The position numbers and the translations under genes were made by a program. Under the pieces are notes generated by a model. It was not told where the DNA came from, did not search any database, and was given only the letters and a program-made list of their open reading frames with translations. A stretch of DNA of 64,000 bases from [Eubacterium] cellulosolvens LD2006 (GTDB lineage: Bacteria; Bacillota; Clostridia; Lachnospirales; Lachnospiraceae): positions 62,001-126,000 of the forward strand of contig NZ_JHXY01000010.1 in NCBI RefSeq assembly GCF_000621585.1, written 5' to 3'. Within the stretch, counting starts at the first letter, position 1, and every line of letters starts with the position of its first letter. Positions 1 to 8,489 of the stretch are shown piece by piece.

Positions 1-854
1 ATCAGGAAGAGGCGCTCACCATGTCGGACAAGATTGTCGTCATGAGCGGCGGAAAAGTACAGCAGATCGGAACGCCGGAGGATATCTACAATGAGCCTGC
101 GAATGCTTTTGTGGCGGATTTTATCGGCGAGTCGAATATTTTTAACGGTATCATGACCGGCAAGCTGAGGGCGAGGTTCGGCGGCGGAGAGTACGAGTGC
201 GTCGACGATGTGGCACAGGGAACCCACATCACGGCTGTCGTGCGCCCGGAGGATATTGAGATCACAAGACCGGATCAGGGAATCGTTCGCGGTCTGGTTA
301 TCTCCGTGATCTTCAAGGGCATGCACTATGAGATTACCGTGCAGGCAGGAAAAAACGAGTATGTCATCCGGGATGTCCGGAATGCGGTCGTGGGAAGTCT
401 GGTCGGTCTTCGCGTGGATCCTGACAACATTCACATCATGGTGTCCGAAGACGCCCTGAATATTTTTCCGGTGGACATCAACCGCAATTTCCGGCTGGAG
501 TACAACGGCGTGGTCATCGATACCAGTGTCACAAGTATTATCCGTGGAAGCCGCCGTCTGGAGGATGGCACATTGGTGGATATGCACGGAGACGCGATCA
601 ATCCGGAGCGCATGCATGTGACGGCGGCGATCCGGCCGGAGGAGATCGAGATGACGGACGAGCAGGATGTCGGCCTTGCGCAGGGAAATATCACGAATCT
701 GATCTATCTGGGAGATCACTACAGCTACGTCGTGCACACAGATCACGATCAGGATTTCGTGGTCAACGATGAGGATCTCTGGAATATGGGAGACCGAGTC
801 AGCCTGCTGATGCCGGTGGATAAGATATCTTTTACATACAGCAGAAAGAAATAA
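1..854 (+). CDS. potA: Polyamine ABC transporter ATP-binding protein PotA, 3' part only
   Basis: The reading frame is open to the window edge; its first visible residues, QEEALTMSDKIVVM, follow the H-loop of an ABC ATPase, so the nucleotide-binding domain lies mostly outside. About 283 residues remain, more than the tail of a typical 360-380 residue PotA. Two similar TOBE-like modules are visible, one around RPEDIEITRPDQG and one around RPEEIEMTDEQDVG, each followed by a glycine-rich beta segment and an acidic stretch, suggesting an internally duplicated regulatory domain. PotA energises uptake of spermidine/putrescine at the inner face of the membrane. It heads potABCD, with potB 15 bp downstream. 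The family call is firm; the substrate preference is inferred from the operon. Confidence 0.93.
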   Translation, partial: QEEALTMSDKIVVMSGGKVQQIGTPEDIYNEPANAFVADFIGESNIFNGIMTGKLRARFGGGEYECVDDVAQGTHITAVVRPEDIEITRPDQGIVRGLVISVIFKGMHYEITVQAGKNEYVIRDVRNAVVGSLVGLRVDPDNIHIMVSEDALNIFPVDINRNFRLEYNGVVIDTSVTSIIRGSRRLEDGTLVDMHGDAINPERMHVTAAIRPEEIEMTDEQDVGLAQGNITNLIYLGDHYSYVVHTDHDQDFVVNDEDLWNMGDRVSLLMPVDKISFTYSRKK

Positions 855-869
855 GACCGGGAGGATGGT

Positions 870-1652
870 ATGAGTTTTTCGAGAAAAAGCCTCGGGATGA
901 TCTACGCTATATTTCTGATTCTCTTTGTGGTCGCGCCGTTGCTTGTGCTTTTCTACTACGCATTCACAAACGGACAGGGGCAGTTCACACTGGGGAACTT
1001 TGTAGGGTTCTTTACGGATCCGAATACGCTGGGAACGCTGTTCTACAGTTTTGCGGTGGCAATCGTGACGACGATCGTCTGTCTGTTGCTGGCCTATCCG
1101 ACCGCTTATTTTCTTGCGACAAGCAAAATCAAGGCGAAGACCGTGACGATCATGATCTTTGTCATGCCGATGTGGATCAATTTTTCTCTCCGGATTACGG
1201 CACTCAAGGAAATCCTGACGTTGATCGAGAAGAATCTGGCACTGTATCCGTTTCTCAACGCGGTCATCGGAATGACCTATGACTTTCTGCCGTTCATGAT
1301 TCTTCCGATCTATACCGTGATCGCAAGGCTGGACGGCGCGCTCCGGGAGGCCGCCATGGATCTCGGCGCGGATGAGTGGAGAACGTTTCTGACCGTGACA
1401 TTGCCGCTTTCCGTCCCGGGAATTGTATCCGGCGTATCGATGGTTTTTCTGCCGGCCATGACCAACTATGTGGTTCTGGACATGTTGTACAACAGTACCT
1501 ACATCATGGGCAGTCTGATCAGCAGCTACTTCGCTGCGTACGACTGGCACGGGGGCTCGATGATCGCCCTCATCCTTCTGTTCATCATCTGTCTGTTTAC
1601 GCTTCTGACCGGTGATGACGAAGAGAAAAACAGAGGAGGTGCGCTTCTTTGA
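870..1652 (+). CDS. potB: Polyamine ABC transporter permease PotB
   Basis: 260 residues, about six membrane-spanning segments, starting at an ATG behind GGGAGG. The permease EAA loop is visible as EAAMDLGADEWRTF followed by a PLSVPGI segment, the contact site for the PotA ATPase. Length and motif match PotB/ModB-type inner-membrane subunits of the spermidine/putrescine importer. Its stop codon overlaps the TTG start of potC by 4 bp, implying translational coupling. The charged C-terminus (DDEEKNRGG) is cytoplasmic. Confidence 0.95.
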   Translation: MSFSRKSLGMIYAIFLILFVVAPLLVLFYYAFTNGQGQFTLGNFVGFFTDPNTLGTLFYSFAVAIVTTIVCLLLAYPTAYFLATSKIKAKTVTIMIFVMPMWINFSLRITALKEILTLIEKNLALYPFLNAVIGMTYDFLPFMILPIYTVIARLDGALREAAMDLGADEWRTFLTVTLPLSVPGIVSGVSMVFLPAMTNYVVLDMLYNSTYIMGSLISSYFAAYDWHGGSMIALILLFIICLFTLLTGDDEEKNRGGALL

Positions 1653-2449
1653 TCAGAGAAAGTGGAAAAAGAGTTTTCCTGGGTGTCATGCTGATTCTGA
1701 TGTATCTGCCGATCGTGATCCTGGCGGTGTACAGCTTTACGGACACGGCGAATATCGGGGCGATCCGGGGTTTTTCGATTCAGAATTATGTGACGCTGTT
1801 CACGCTTCCGGAGCTTCGGAATATGATCTTCGGAACGTTTGCGCTGGCACTCGGCTCGGCTGCGATCGCGACATTTTTTGGAACGCTCGGAGCCATCGGC
1901 GCGTTTTACTCCAAAAGAAAAGCCAAGACAGCCATCGGGACGCTGAATCAGATTCCGGTTGTCAACGCGGATGTCGTCACCGGCTTTTCGCTCTGTATTC
2001 TTCTGGTTGTCGTCTGCCATGTGAGCAAGGAGACCTTTGTGCCTCTGGTGATCGGACATGTGACGCTCTGTGCTCCTTTTGTGTATCTTTCTGTCATGCC
2101 GAAGATCCGTCAGATGGACGGCAGCATCTATGAGGCGGCGCTGGATCTCGGCGCCACGCCGTTTAAGGCACTGTGGCAGGTTGTGATCCCCCAGATCGTG
2201 CCGGGTATCATCTCCGGCTGGGCACTGGCGATCACACTGTCGCTGGATGATTATTTCATTGCCACCTATACAAAACCCGCTACCTTCGACACGATCAGTA
2301 CTTATGTCGTGAACGCGACAAGGGGGGCGAGGACGAACATCAAGACGGCGCTCTGGGCGCTGTCCACGGTCATTTTTGCCCTGGTGATTCTCACAGTCAT
2401 TGTCATTAACCTGCGGGCGAAGCGAAAAGAAAAGGGGGAGAGCGTATGA
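1649..2449 (+). CDS. potC: Polyamine ABC transporter permease PotC
   Basis: 266 residues with about six hydrophobic segments and an EAA loop (EAALDLGATPFKAL, then PQIVPGI). The start chosen is TTG at 1649, 6-7 bp after GAGGAGGTG; it overlaps the end of potB, and no better ATG lies near. Pairs with PotB to form the polyamine translocation pore. The motif LSLDDYFIATY near the C-terminal third is characteristic of PotC. The stop overlaps the potD ATG (ATGA). Confidence 0.95.
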   Translation: MIRESGKRVFLGVMLILMYLPIVILAVYSFTDTANIGAIRGFSIQNYVTLFTLPELRNMIFGTFALALGSAAIATFFGTLGAIGAFYSKRKAKTAIGTLNQIPVVNADVVTGFSLCILLVVVCHVSKETFVPLVIGHVTLCAPFVYLSVMPKIRQMDGSIYEAALDLGATPFKALWQVVIPQIVPGIISGWALAITLSLDDYFIATYTKPATFDTISTYVVNATRGARTNIKTALWALSTVIFALVILTVIVINLRAKRKEKGESV

Positions 2450-4008
2450 GGATAAGGAGGAGAAGCCGACGCATCCTTCTTCCGGCGCTGACGGCTCTGG
2501 CCGTCAGTGCGTCTCTTGGTATGAGAGGAAGCGGTTTCGCGTTTCCGGCCGTCGATGTGTATGCAGGAACGAGCGTGACAGACAGCGCGGCGGCCGGCTC
2601 TGCGGATAAAAAGACCGTCACTCTGAGGATCTGCAACTGGGAGGAATACATCGACACCGGAGACTGGGCGGAAGACGAGAAGATTGAGCTGTCGGACGGC
2701 GAGATCTTCGGTGAAAATCCGATGATCGAGGATTTCGAGGACTGGTATTATGAGACAAGCGGCACCCGGGTGAAGGTGGAGTATTCCACGTTCGGCACGA
2801 ATGAGGATCTCTACAATATGCTCACTCTCGGCGACGTCTACGATCTGGTCTGCCCGTCGGAGTATATGATTATGAAACTGATGGCGGAGAAGAAACTTGT
2901 GCCGCTCTCAGAGGATTTTTTTGATGAGGAGAATCCGGAAAACTATTATCAGAGGGGCGTCTCACCCTATATCCGTCGCATATTCGATACGAAAGAGATC
3001 AACCATGAGACCTGGGGGAAGTACGCGGCGGGGTACATGTGGGGAGTCACGGGACTTGTCTACAATCCGGAACAGGTGACGAAAGAGGACGCGTCTACCT
3101 GGAAAATCCTGACCAATCCGGCTTATCATCGGAGAATCACGATCAAAGACAATGTCCGCGATTCGTATTTTGTCGCCATCGCCGCGCTGAAATCGGAGAA
3201 GCTGACCGACGATACATTTACGCAGGATCCTGACTATCCGGAGCTGCTGGAAGAGGAGATGAATGACACTTCACCTGAGACGGTGGAGCAGGTGCAGGAT
3301 TATCTGCAGTCCGCCTGCGGAAATGTCTATTCCTTTGAGACGGATTCCGGAAAGTCCGACATGATCACGGGAAAGATCGCAGCGAATTATCAGTGGTCGG
3401 GAGACGCGGTCTACGCGATGGATCAGGCGGAGGAGGACGGCGTGAAGCTGGCTTTTTCCGTGCCGGAAGAGGCGACGAATATCTATTTCGACGGCTGGTG
3501 TATGCTGAAGAGCGGTATCGGAGATGACAAAGAAAAACAGAAAGCCGCGGAGGCTTTTATCAATTTTGTGTCAAGACCCGACAACGTGCTTCGAAACATG
3601 TATTACATCGGTTACACTTCGGTGATTTCCGGAGGGAGCGACAACCGTATCTTTGAGTATCTGAAAAACAATTACGAGGCTGATCCGGATGAAGAGGATA
3701 CCGTCAGTTACGACCTGAATTATTTTTTCGCAGGAGATGCGGATGGCCCATACCGGATCACGATCCCGCAGGATCAGAGCAACCGGCAGCTGGCCGCGCA
3801 GTATCCGGGGATGGAGACGATCGGCCGATCGTCGCTGATGCTCTATTTTGATCCGGAACAGAGCCGCGTGATCAACCGGATGTGGGTGAATGTCCGGTGT
3901 TACAATATACGGAAAGCTTCTCTTCCGGCGTGGATTCTCATGGGGATTTTTGCCGCGGGAATTGTGTGGCTTGCGTTCCGGAGGATTCGGAGTATATTTG
4001 TAAAATGA
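2446..4008 (+). CDS. potD: Polyamine-binding protein PotD with C-terminal membrane anchor
   Basis: 520 residues, much longer than E. coli PotD (about 350). A basic N-terminus and hydrophobic stretch (residues about 8-25) form a signal sequence. The mature region opens with RICNWEEYID, the periplasmic polyamine-binding signature, and continues as a type-II solute-binding fold. There is no lipobox cysteine. Instead the last 30 residues hold a hydrophobic segment, WILMGIFAAGIVWLAF, followed by RRIRS, which looks like a C-terminal transmembrane anchor with a cytoplasmic basic tail. The protein delivers spermidine/putrescine to PotBC. Its start overlaps potC by 4 bp. An acidic insertion after the first beta-strand (residues 65-80) accounts for part of the extra length. 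Confidence 0.93.
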   Translation: MRIRRRSRRILLPALTALAVSASLGMRGSGFAFPAVDVYAGTSVTDSAAAGSADKKTVTLRICNWEEYIDTGDWAEDEKIELSDGEIFGENPMIEDFEDWYYETSGTRVKVEYSTFGTNEDLYNMLTLGDVYDLVCPSEYMIMKLMAEKKLVPLSEDFFDEENPENYYQRGVSPYIRRIFDTKEINHETWGKYAAGYMWGVTGLVYNPEQVTKEDASTWKILTNPAYHRRITIKDNVRDSYFVAIAALKSEKLTDDTFTQDPDYPELLEEEMNDTSPETVEQVQDYLQSACGNVYSFETDSGKSDMITGKIAANYQWSGDAVYAMDQAEEDGVKLAFSVPEEATNIYFDGWCMLKSGIGDDKEKQKAAEAFINFVSRPDNVLRNMYYIGYTSVISGGSDNRIFEYLKNNYEADPDEEDTVSYDLNYFFAGDADGPYRITIPQDQSNRQLAAQYPGMETIGRSSLMLYFDPEQSRVINRMWVNVRCYNIRKASLPAWILMGIFAAGIVWLAFRRIRSIFVK

Positions 4009-4074
4009 GCTCCGAAGGATGCGCACGTGCGCGGTGAGTAGATGCTTCGCATCCGCGCCTGGCGCGAGAATGTC
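4008..4074 (+). repeat. Dispersed repeat, distal half (copy 1)
   Basis: Directly after the potD stop. GCTCCGAAGGATGCGCAC through GCTTCGCATCCGCGC to GCGAGAATGTC matches the distal half of the copy at 22234-22358, but the first palindrome is missing. It contains the inverted pair GGATGCG/CGCATCC. Confidence 0.75.
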
Positions 4075-4090
4075 TGGGGAGGTGCAACAA

Positions 4091-4660
4091 ATGCAAAGAG
4101 CATTGTTCGCCAGAATCTATATCGTTGTGGTGATGGTTCTGGTCTTTTTTCTGATTGCGGTTCCTGCTTTTCTGAATCGTAACCGGGTATCATACGTGAA
4201 ACTGCCGGGAATCAACGGAGTGATCCCGGAGGATATCTGGAAAAATGAAAATCTGAAGATCAAAAAAGCGGAGCATTCGTTTTATGCGAAAACGGGAGGA
4301 AGGAAGTATGTGCTCTGGGGAGTGGAACTCACAGATATGGGTATGGGCGATGAGGTACTTCCGTGTCCTATGCCGGAGGCATCTTCTTTTCGGGGGATGG
4401 ATGCGGATGAGATTTTCCGGAAACTGAAGGAAGAGATTTATCTGTATCATGATTTGAAGGATGAAAAAAAAGCGGACAGCGGAGGGATTCAAAAGCGGCT
4501 GTATGTCTCGGAGGAGATGACGGATAAGGGACCGAGTCACCTGTACAGTGTGCTTTACGTGGACGGCGATTACGCCTACTGGCAGGCAATCATGATTATG
4601 GATTATCAGCTCAGTGATTCGATGCAGGAGACCATCCTGAAGGAAATCGGAGAGGATTAG
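4091..4660 (+). CDS. Hypothetical membrane-anchored protein
   Basis: 189 residues, not recognised. The ATG at 4091 is chosen because GGGGAGGTG precedes it by 6 bp; the frame stays open upstream, but only through repeat copy 1. Residues about 6-28 (RIYIVVVMVLVFFLIAVPAF) form an uncleaved signal anchor, and the remaining roughly 160 residues should be extracytoplasmic. The exposed part contains several Met/Tyr-rich segments and a lysine-rich central region, without a recognisable motif. It follows potD on the same strand and could be a late member of the polyamine operon, but nothing in the sequence links it functionally to transport. Confidence 0.7.
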   Translation: MQRALFARIYIVVVMVLVFFLIAVPAFLNRNRVSYVKLPGINGVIPEDIWKNENLKIKKAEHSFYAKTGGRKYVLWGVELTDMGMGDEVLPCPMPEASSFRGMDADEIFRKLKEEIYLYHDLKDEKKADSGGIQKRLYVSEEMTDKGPSHLYSVLYVDGDYAYWQAIMIMDYQLSDSMQETILKEIGED

Positions 4661-4683
4661 GGCTTTGTTATTTTTTCGTATAT

Positions 4684-4711
4684 TTGTCCCGGTGAATTTG
4701 TGTGATACAAT
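4684..4711 (+). promoter_or_regulatory. Sigma-A-type promoter for the small-gene cluster
   Basis: TTGTCC, 16 bp, TACAAT, ending 26 bp before the ATG at 4738. Confidence 0.6.
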
Positions 4712-4737
4712 AGAAACGATCAACAAAGGAGAGGATC

Positions 4738-5193
4738 ATGGCAGAACAGATGGGAAACCATTCAGAGGATGAAAAGAGACAGGAGAGCAGAATTGCCGGC
4801 GTCATGAAAGAATTTCACAGGGGAACCATGTGGGAGTTTCAGGGCGGAGAGATGGCGGCGCTGGCTCTTGAGGACACGCAGGCGAAAATTCTCAATTACT
4901 ATGTGGTGCACGACCGCGCCTGGGAGCACGGGAAGGTAGAGGATTTTATCAGCATGGATGAGGGCTCCGGTGCTTACACGGTGTACGCGCTCTGCTCGGA
5001 CGGTGTGGTACTGATGATTCCGGATCATGAGCTGGATGAGCCGTGTGTGATCAATTTTCAGAATCAGAGAGTCAAGATGATCCATCATATGCCGAAACAG
5101 GTGAAAGATACAGAGGAACTGGCGGACCGGATCCTGGTCGAAAAGGACAGGCTTCTGGATGAAATGGAAAAAGGAAACTACCAGAGGGTGTAA
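4738..5193 (+). CDS. Hypothetical cytoplasmic protein
   Basis: 151 residues, no signal peptide or membrane segment, not recognised. The start is ATG behind AAAGGAGAGG. The N-terminus is charged and probably flexible; a mixed alpha/beta core follows (WEFQGGEMAALALED, YTVYALCSDGVVLMIPDHEL), and the C-terminal 40 residues are predicted helical and charged. It is the first gene after a clear promoter and opens a run of five small unknown genes that ends just before tex. Spacing to the next gene is 5 bp, so the genes are probably co-transcribed. Confidence 0.75.
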   Translation: MAEQMGNHSEDEKRQESRIAGVMKEFHRGTMWEFQGGEMAALALEDTQAKILNYYVVHDRAWEHGKVEDFISMDEGSGAYTVYALCSDGVVLMIPDHELDEPCVINFQNQRVKMIHHMPKQVKDTEELADRILVEKDRLLDEMEKGNYQRV

Positions 5194-5198
5194 TGCGT

Positions 5199-5408
5199 AT
5201 GGGAATAATCGATGATTTGAAAACCGCATTCACGGATCTTCGCGATGCGGCAAAGGAGCAGTTGGGAGCACAGATCAAGGCGGCGGCAGATTCCTTCGGG
5301 GAAAAAGCGGAGGCCGGCAGAGAGACAGGGGGAAACAGACGGAATTATCCGTACTGGAAGAAAGCCTGGACGGGAACGATCCGGACGAGAACACACGGGA
5401 GAAAGTAA
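5199..5408 (+). CDS. Small hypothetical protein with amphipathic N-terminus
   Basis: 69 residues. ATG at 5199 is preferred over ATG at 5193 because GAGGGTG lies 8 bp before 5199 but only 2 bp before 5193. Residues 1-38 (DDLKTAFTDLRDAAKEQLG...) are typical of an amphipathic helix or short coiled coil. The C-terminus is Arg/Lys/Gly-rich and low in complexity, so the true end of the conserved part is unclear. No family recognised. Lies between two other small unknown genes. Confidence 0.5.
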   Translation: MGIIDDLKTAFTDLRDAAKEQLGAQIKAAADSFGEKAEAGRETGGNRRNYPYWKKAWTGTIRTRTHGRK

Positions 5409-5430
5409 GAGAAGCGGGGAAGGATTTTTT

Positions 5431-5616
5431 ATGGGAAAACATCTGAACAACAAGGTTTATATCATCGCGGGAATCGTATTGATTCTGATTTCTCTGGCCA
5501 TGATCATTCTGAGTTTTGTGACCGGGACGGTGAATTCCAATACGGCAACGTACGTCGTACTGATCGTGGCAGGCTGTGCGCTTCTCGGAGCAGGAACCAA
5601 AACCAGAAAGGAATAA
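5431..5616 (+). CDS. Small two-helix membrane protein
   Basis: 61 residues starting at ATG 5431 behind GGGGAAGGA. The same frame is open further upstream, but that part overlaps the preceding gene and is Arg-rich, so it is not taken as coding. Two hydrophobic segments, residues about 9-29 (IIAGIVLILISLAMIILSF) and 38-54 (TYVVLIVAGCALLGAG), make this a bitopic hairpin membrane protein with a lysine-rich end. Function unknown. Confidence 0.65.
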   Translation: MGKHLNNKVYIIAGIVLILISLAMIILSFVTGTVNSNTATYVVLIVAGCALLGAGTKTRKE

Positions 5617-5627
5617 GAAAAACAGAG

Positions 5628-5903
5628 ATGGAAGATAACAGAATACTTTTGGTACCTTTTGAGTCATGGGCATATCTGAAGAACCGGTCCAGAGAGGAAC
5701 GGCTCGGAAAAAGGATCTCAGAGGTTCTTCTTCAGCAGATGTACGATATTATGGCGAAAAGAGATGACTGCGCGATTCTGAACGGCAAATCTCTGGGAGG
5801 AAAGTCGGACGGGGCGGTGACAACCTGGACGATCGATGACCTGAAAAAGATTCTCGACGACGAGGGACTCTCCTACACGGAGACGACGGAAGAAACGAAG
5901 TAA
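5628..5903 (+). CDS. Hypothetical protein
   Basis: 91 residues, soluble, not recognised. It starts at ATG 5628, 11 bp after the previous stop; the upstream AAAACAGAG is a weak ribosome binding site. The central segment carries LNGKSLGGKSDGAVTTW followed by a helix (TIDDLKKILDDEG), and the C-terminus is Thr/Glu-rich. Member of the small-gene cluster preceding tex. Confidence 0.65.
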   Translation: MEDNRILLVPFESWAYLKNRSREERLGKRISEVLLQQMYDIMAKRDDCAILNGKSLGGKSDGAVTTWTIDDLKKILDDEGLSYTETTEETK

Positions 5904-5920
5904 AGAGGTTTTCGCATACG

Positions 5921-6094
5921 ATGGAATTTCATAATCACAGACTTCAGATCCGTGTTCTGCTGGATGATGAAGAAGAGAAGAGACTTCATGAGCTCTCCGC
6001 GGCGCGATCGGAGGAGCTGCACATGGAGGTGTCGGATGACACGATGCTTAAGAAGCTGATCGAAGAGAGCATTACAGAGAAATTGTCGAAGTGA
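5921..6094 (+). CDS. Very small charged hypothetical protein
   Basis: 57 residues (starts MEFHNHRLQIRVLL, ends ESITEKLSK). AGAGG lies about 12 bp upstream. The protein is predicted to be almost wholly helical after a short beta-strand and is rich in Glu/Lys/Leu (DDEEEKRLHELSAARSEEL). The strand-helix-helix order recalls ribbon-helix-helix-like small proteins, but no family can be named. It is the last of the small-gene cluster, 79 bp before tex. Confidence 0.5.
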   Translation: MEFHNHRLQIRVLLDDEEEKRLHELSAARSEELHMEVSDDTMLKKLIEESITEKLSK

Positions 6095-6123
6095 AAAAAA
6101 TATGATATGATAAGTTTGCTTGG

Positions 6124-6158
6124 TCTCAGCCGGAGTTATTTCCGGCTGAGATTTGTAT
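6124..6158 (+). terminator. Hairpin between the small-gene cluster and tex
   Basis: CTCAGCCGGA, 6-nt loop, TCCGGCTGAG, then ATTTGT. A ten-base-pair stem with a weak U tract; it may terminate partially or shape the tex leader. Confidence 0.5.
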
Positions 6159-6173
6159 GTAAGGAGAAAATAA

Positions 6174-8378
6174 ATGGATATTACGAAGAAAATTGCAGAA
6201 GAAATCAGTATTGAGGCCTGGCAGGTGGAAGCTGTCATCAAACTGATCGATGAGGGAAATACAATTCCGTTTATCGCCCGGTACAGAAAAGAGCAGCACG
6301 GTTCTCTGGATGACACGCAGATTCGTCTGCTCAGTGAGCGTCTGAATTATCTGCGCGGTCTCGAGGACAGAAAAGCGACGGTTCGAGCCTCCATTGAGGA
6401 GCAGGGGAAAATGACGCCGGAGCTGGAGAAGGCCATCGAGAAGGCCGAGACACTGGTTGCCCTCGAAGATATCTACCGTCCGTACAAGCAGAAAAGGCGC
6501 ACCCGCGCGACAGTGGCAAAGGAGAAGGGGCTGGAGCCTCTGGCGGAGCTGATTCTTGCTCAGGAGACAAACCGTCCGGTGGAAGAAGACGCGGTCGCCT
6601 ATGTGTCCGGAGAAAAGGGAGTTTCGGATGTGAAGGAGGCGATTGCCGGAGCCTGTGATATCATTGCGGAGCAGATTTCCGACAATGCGGACTACCGCAC
6701 AGGTATCCGTAATTTCACAAGAAAAACAGGACTCATCGTGACCAAAGCGAAGGATCCGGAGACAAAGTCCGTATATGAAATGTACTATGATTTCCAGGAG
6801 CCGGTTGGAAAAATTACGGGATACCGGGTGTTGGCCATCAACCGCGGAGAAAAGGAGAAGATTCTCAACGTATCTCTGGAAGTGGATACCCGCCAGATCA
6901 TTCTCTTCATCGGACATCATGTGATCAAGAAGGACAATAAGTACACCATGCCTCTTCTGATCGCCGCGATGGAGGACAGTTACAAACGACTGATCGCGCC
7001 GGCGATCGAGCGTGAGATCCGCGGTGAGCTTACAGAGGCGGCCGAAGACGGCGCGATCAAGGTCTTTGATCAGAACCTGGCTCAGCTTCTGATGCAGCCG
7101 CCGATTGCGGGACAGGTGGTTCTCGGCTGGGATCCGGGATATAACCACGGCTGTAAGCTGGCTGTTGTCGATGAGACCGGAAAAGTACTGGATACGGCGA
7201 TCATCTATCCGACAGAGAAATATCCGGGCGCAGGCGTAAAACCGAGAGATATGGAGCACGCGGTCAGTACCGTGAAGAAACTGATCGAGAAATATCATGT
7301 CACGCTGATCTCTCTCGGAAACGGAACGGCTTCCCGTGAGTCCGAGCAGGTGATCGTGGATCTGATCAAGGAGATTCCGCAGAAGGTGCAGTATGTGATC
7401 ACAAACGAGGCGGGAGCTTCCGTATATTCCGCGAGCAAGCTGGCCGCGGAAGAGTTCCCGGATTTCGATGTGGAACAGAGGGGAGCTGCCTCGATGGCCA
7501 GACGCGTGCAGGATCCGCTGGCGGAGCTCGTGAAGATTGATCCGAAGGCAATCGGCGTCGGCCAGTATCAGCACGATATGAACCAGAAGAAACTGGATGA
7601 GGCACTCACCGGTGTTGTCGAGGACTGTGTAAACCGCGTCGGCGTGGATCTGAACACGGCTTCCGCGCCGCTGATGGAGCATATCTCCGGTATCAACAAG
7701 ACCATTGCGAAGAACATCGTTGCCTTCCGCGAGGAGAATGGACGGTTTGAATCCAGAAAGCAGCTTCTGAAGGTGCCGAAACTCGGACCGAAAGCCTTTG
7801 AGCAGTGTGCCGGTTTCATGAGAATCGCAGGAGGAAAAGAACCTCTCGACAACACAGGCGTTCATCCGGAGAGTTATGCGGCAGCGGATGAACTGATCCG
7901 CGAACTGGGACTGAACAAGGAGACGGTTTTTGCGTCGGTGGCAGTGACCGGTGAGGGCGTGGGAACGAAGGCGTCCGGCAAGGCAAAGGTGAAAGTGAAA
8001 GATTACGCGGCCTTTGCGGAGAAACTCGGTATCGGTGAGCCGACGCTCCGTGATATCGTCAAGGAGTTGAACGCGCCGGGCAGGGATCCGCGTGAGGATA
8101 TGCCGAAGCCGGTTCTGCGTAGCGACGTTCTCAGCATGGAGGATCTCAAAGAAGGAATGATTCTGAAGGGAACCGTTCGCAATGTCATTGATTTCGGCGC
8201 TTTTGTGGATATCGGCGTTCACCAGGACGGTCTTGTGCATATCTCGGAGATGTCCGACCGCAAGTTCGTGAAACATCCGCTGGATGTCGTCAGCGTCGGA
8301 GATATCGTGAAAGTGAAGGTCATCAGCGTGGATCTCGCGAAGAAGCGCATCGGCCTTTCGATGAAGGGAGTCGACTGA
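6174..8378 (+). CDS. tex: Tex-family RNA-binding transcription accessory protein
   Basis: 734 residues; start ATG behind TAAGGAG. Domain order as in Tex: N-terminal helical region opening with IAEEISIEAWQVEAVIKLIDEGNTIPFIARYRKE split by the usual Tex signature, a YqgF/RNase H-like domain (residues about 310-450; VLGWDPGYNHGCKLAVV), a helix-hairpin-helix pair (about 480-560; NTASAPLMEHISGIN), and a C-terminal S1 domain (about 650-720; GTVRNVIDFGAFVDIGVHQDG). Tex binds nucleic acids and is involved in transcription or RNA metabolism. Full length, no defects. It ends 15 bp before a strong terminator shared with the converging minus-strand gene. Confidence 0.97.
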   Translation: MDITKKIAEEISIEAWQVEAVIKLIDEGNTIPFIARYRKEQHGSLDDTQIRLLSERLNYLRGLEDRKATVRASIEEQGKMTPELEKAIEKAETLVALEDIYRPYKQKRRTRATVAKEKGLEPLAELILAQETNRPVEEDAVAYVSGEKGVSDVKEAIAGACDIIAEQISDNADYRTGIRNFTRKTGLIVTKAKDPETKSVYEMYYDFQEPVGKITGYRVLAINRGEKEKILNVSLEVDTRQIILFIGHHVIKKDNKYTMPLLIAAMEDSYKRLIAPAIEREIRGELTEAAEDGAIKVFDQNLAQLLMQPPIAGQVVLGWDPGYNHGCKLAVVDETGKVLDTAIIYPTEKYPGAGVKPRDMEHAVSTVKKLIEKYHVTLISLGNGTASRESEQVIVDLIKEIPQKVQYVITNEAGASVYSASKLAAEEFPDFDVEQRGAASMARRVQDPLAELVKIDPKAIGVGQYQHDMNQKKLDEALTGVVEDCVNRVGVDLNTASAPLMEHISGINKTIAKNIVAFREENGRFESRKQLLKVPKLGPKAFEQCAGFMRIAGGKEPLDNTGVHPESYAAADELIRELGLNKETVFASVAVTGEGVGTKASGKAKVKVKDYAAFAEKLGIGEPTLRDIVKELNAPGRDPREDMPKPVLRSDVLSMEDLKEGMILKGTVRNVIDFGAFVDIGVHQDGLVHISEMSDRKFVKHPLDVVSVGDIVKVKVISVDLAKKRIGLSMKGVD

Positions 8379-8392
8379 AAAGGAAGAATTTT

Positions 8393-8443
8393 AAAAAGGG
8401 TGCGTGTCACACGATTGTATTTGTGTGACACGCACCCTTTTTA
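8393..8443. terminator. Bidirectional terminator between tex and the L,D-transpeptidase
   Basis: AAAAAGGGTGCGTGTCACAC pairs with GTGTGACACGCACCCTTTTT. The long A/T-flanked perfect stem gives a U tract on both strands. Confidence 0.93.
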
Positions 8444-8489
8444 TTAACAGTATTCTTTATTTCTCCTGCGTACAGGAAGGGCTGATACT

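Noticed and set aside
6126-8276. A 716-codon open frame antisense to tex
   Set aside because: Complete overlap with tex, which has all family domains; the antisense product has no family features.
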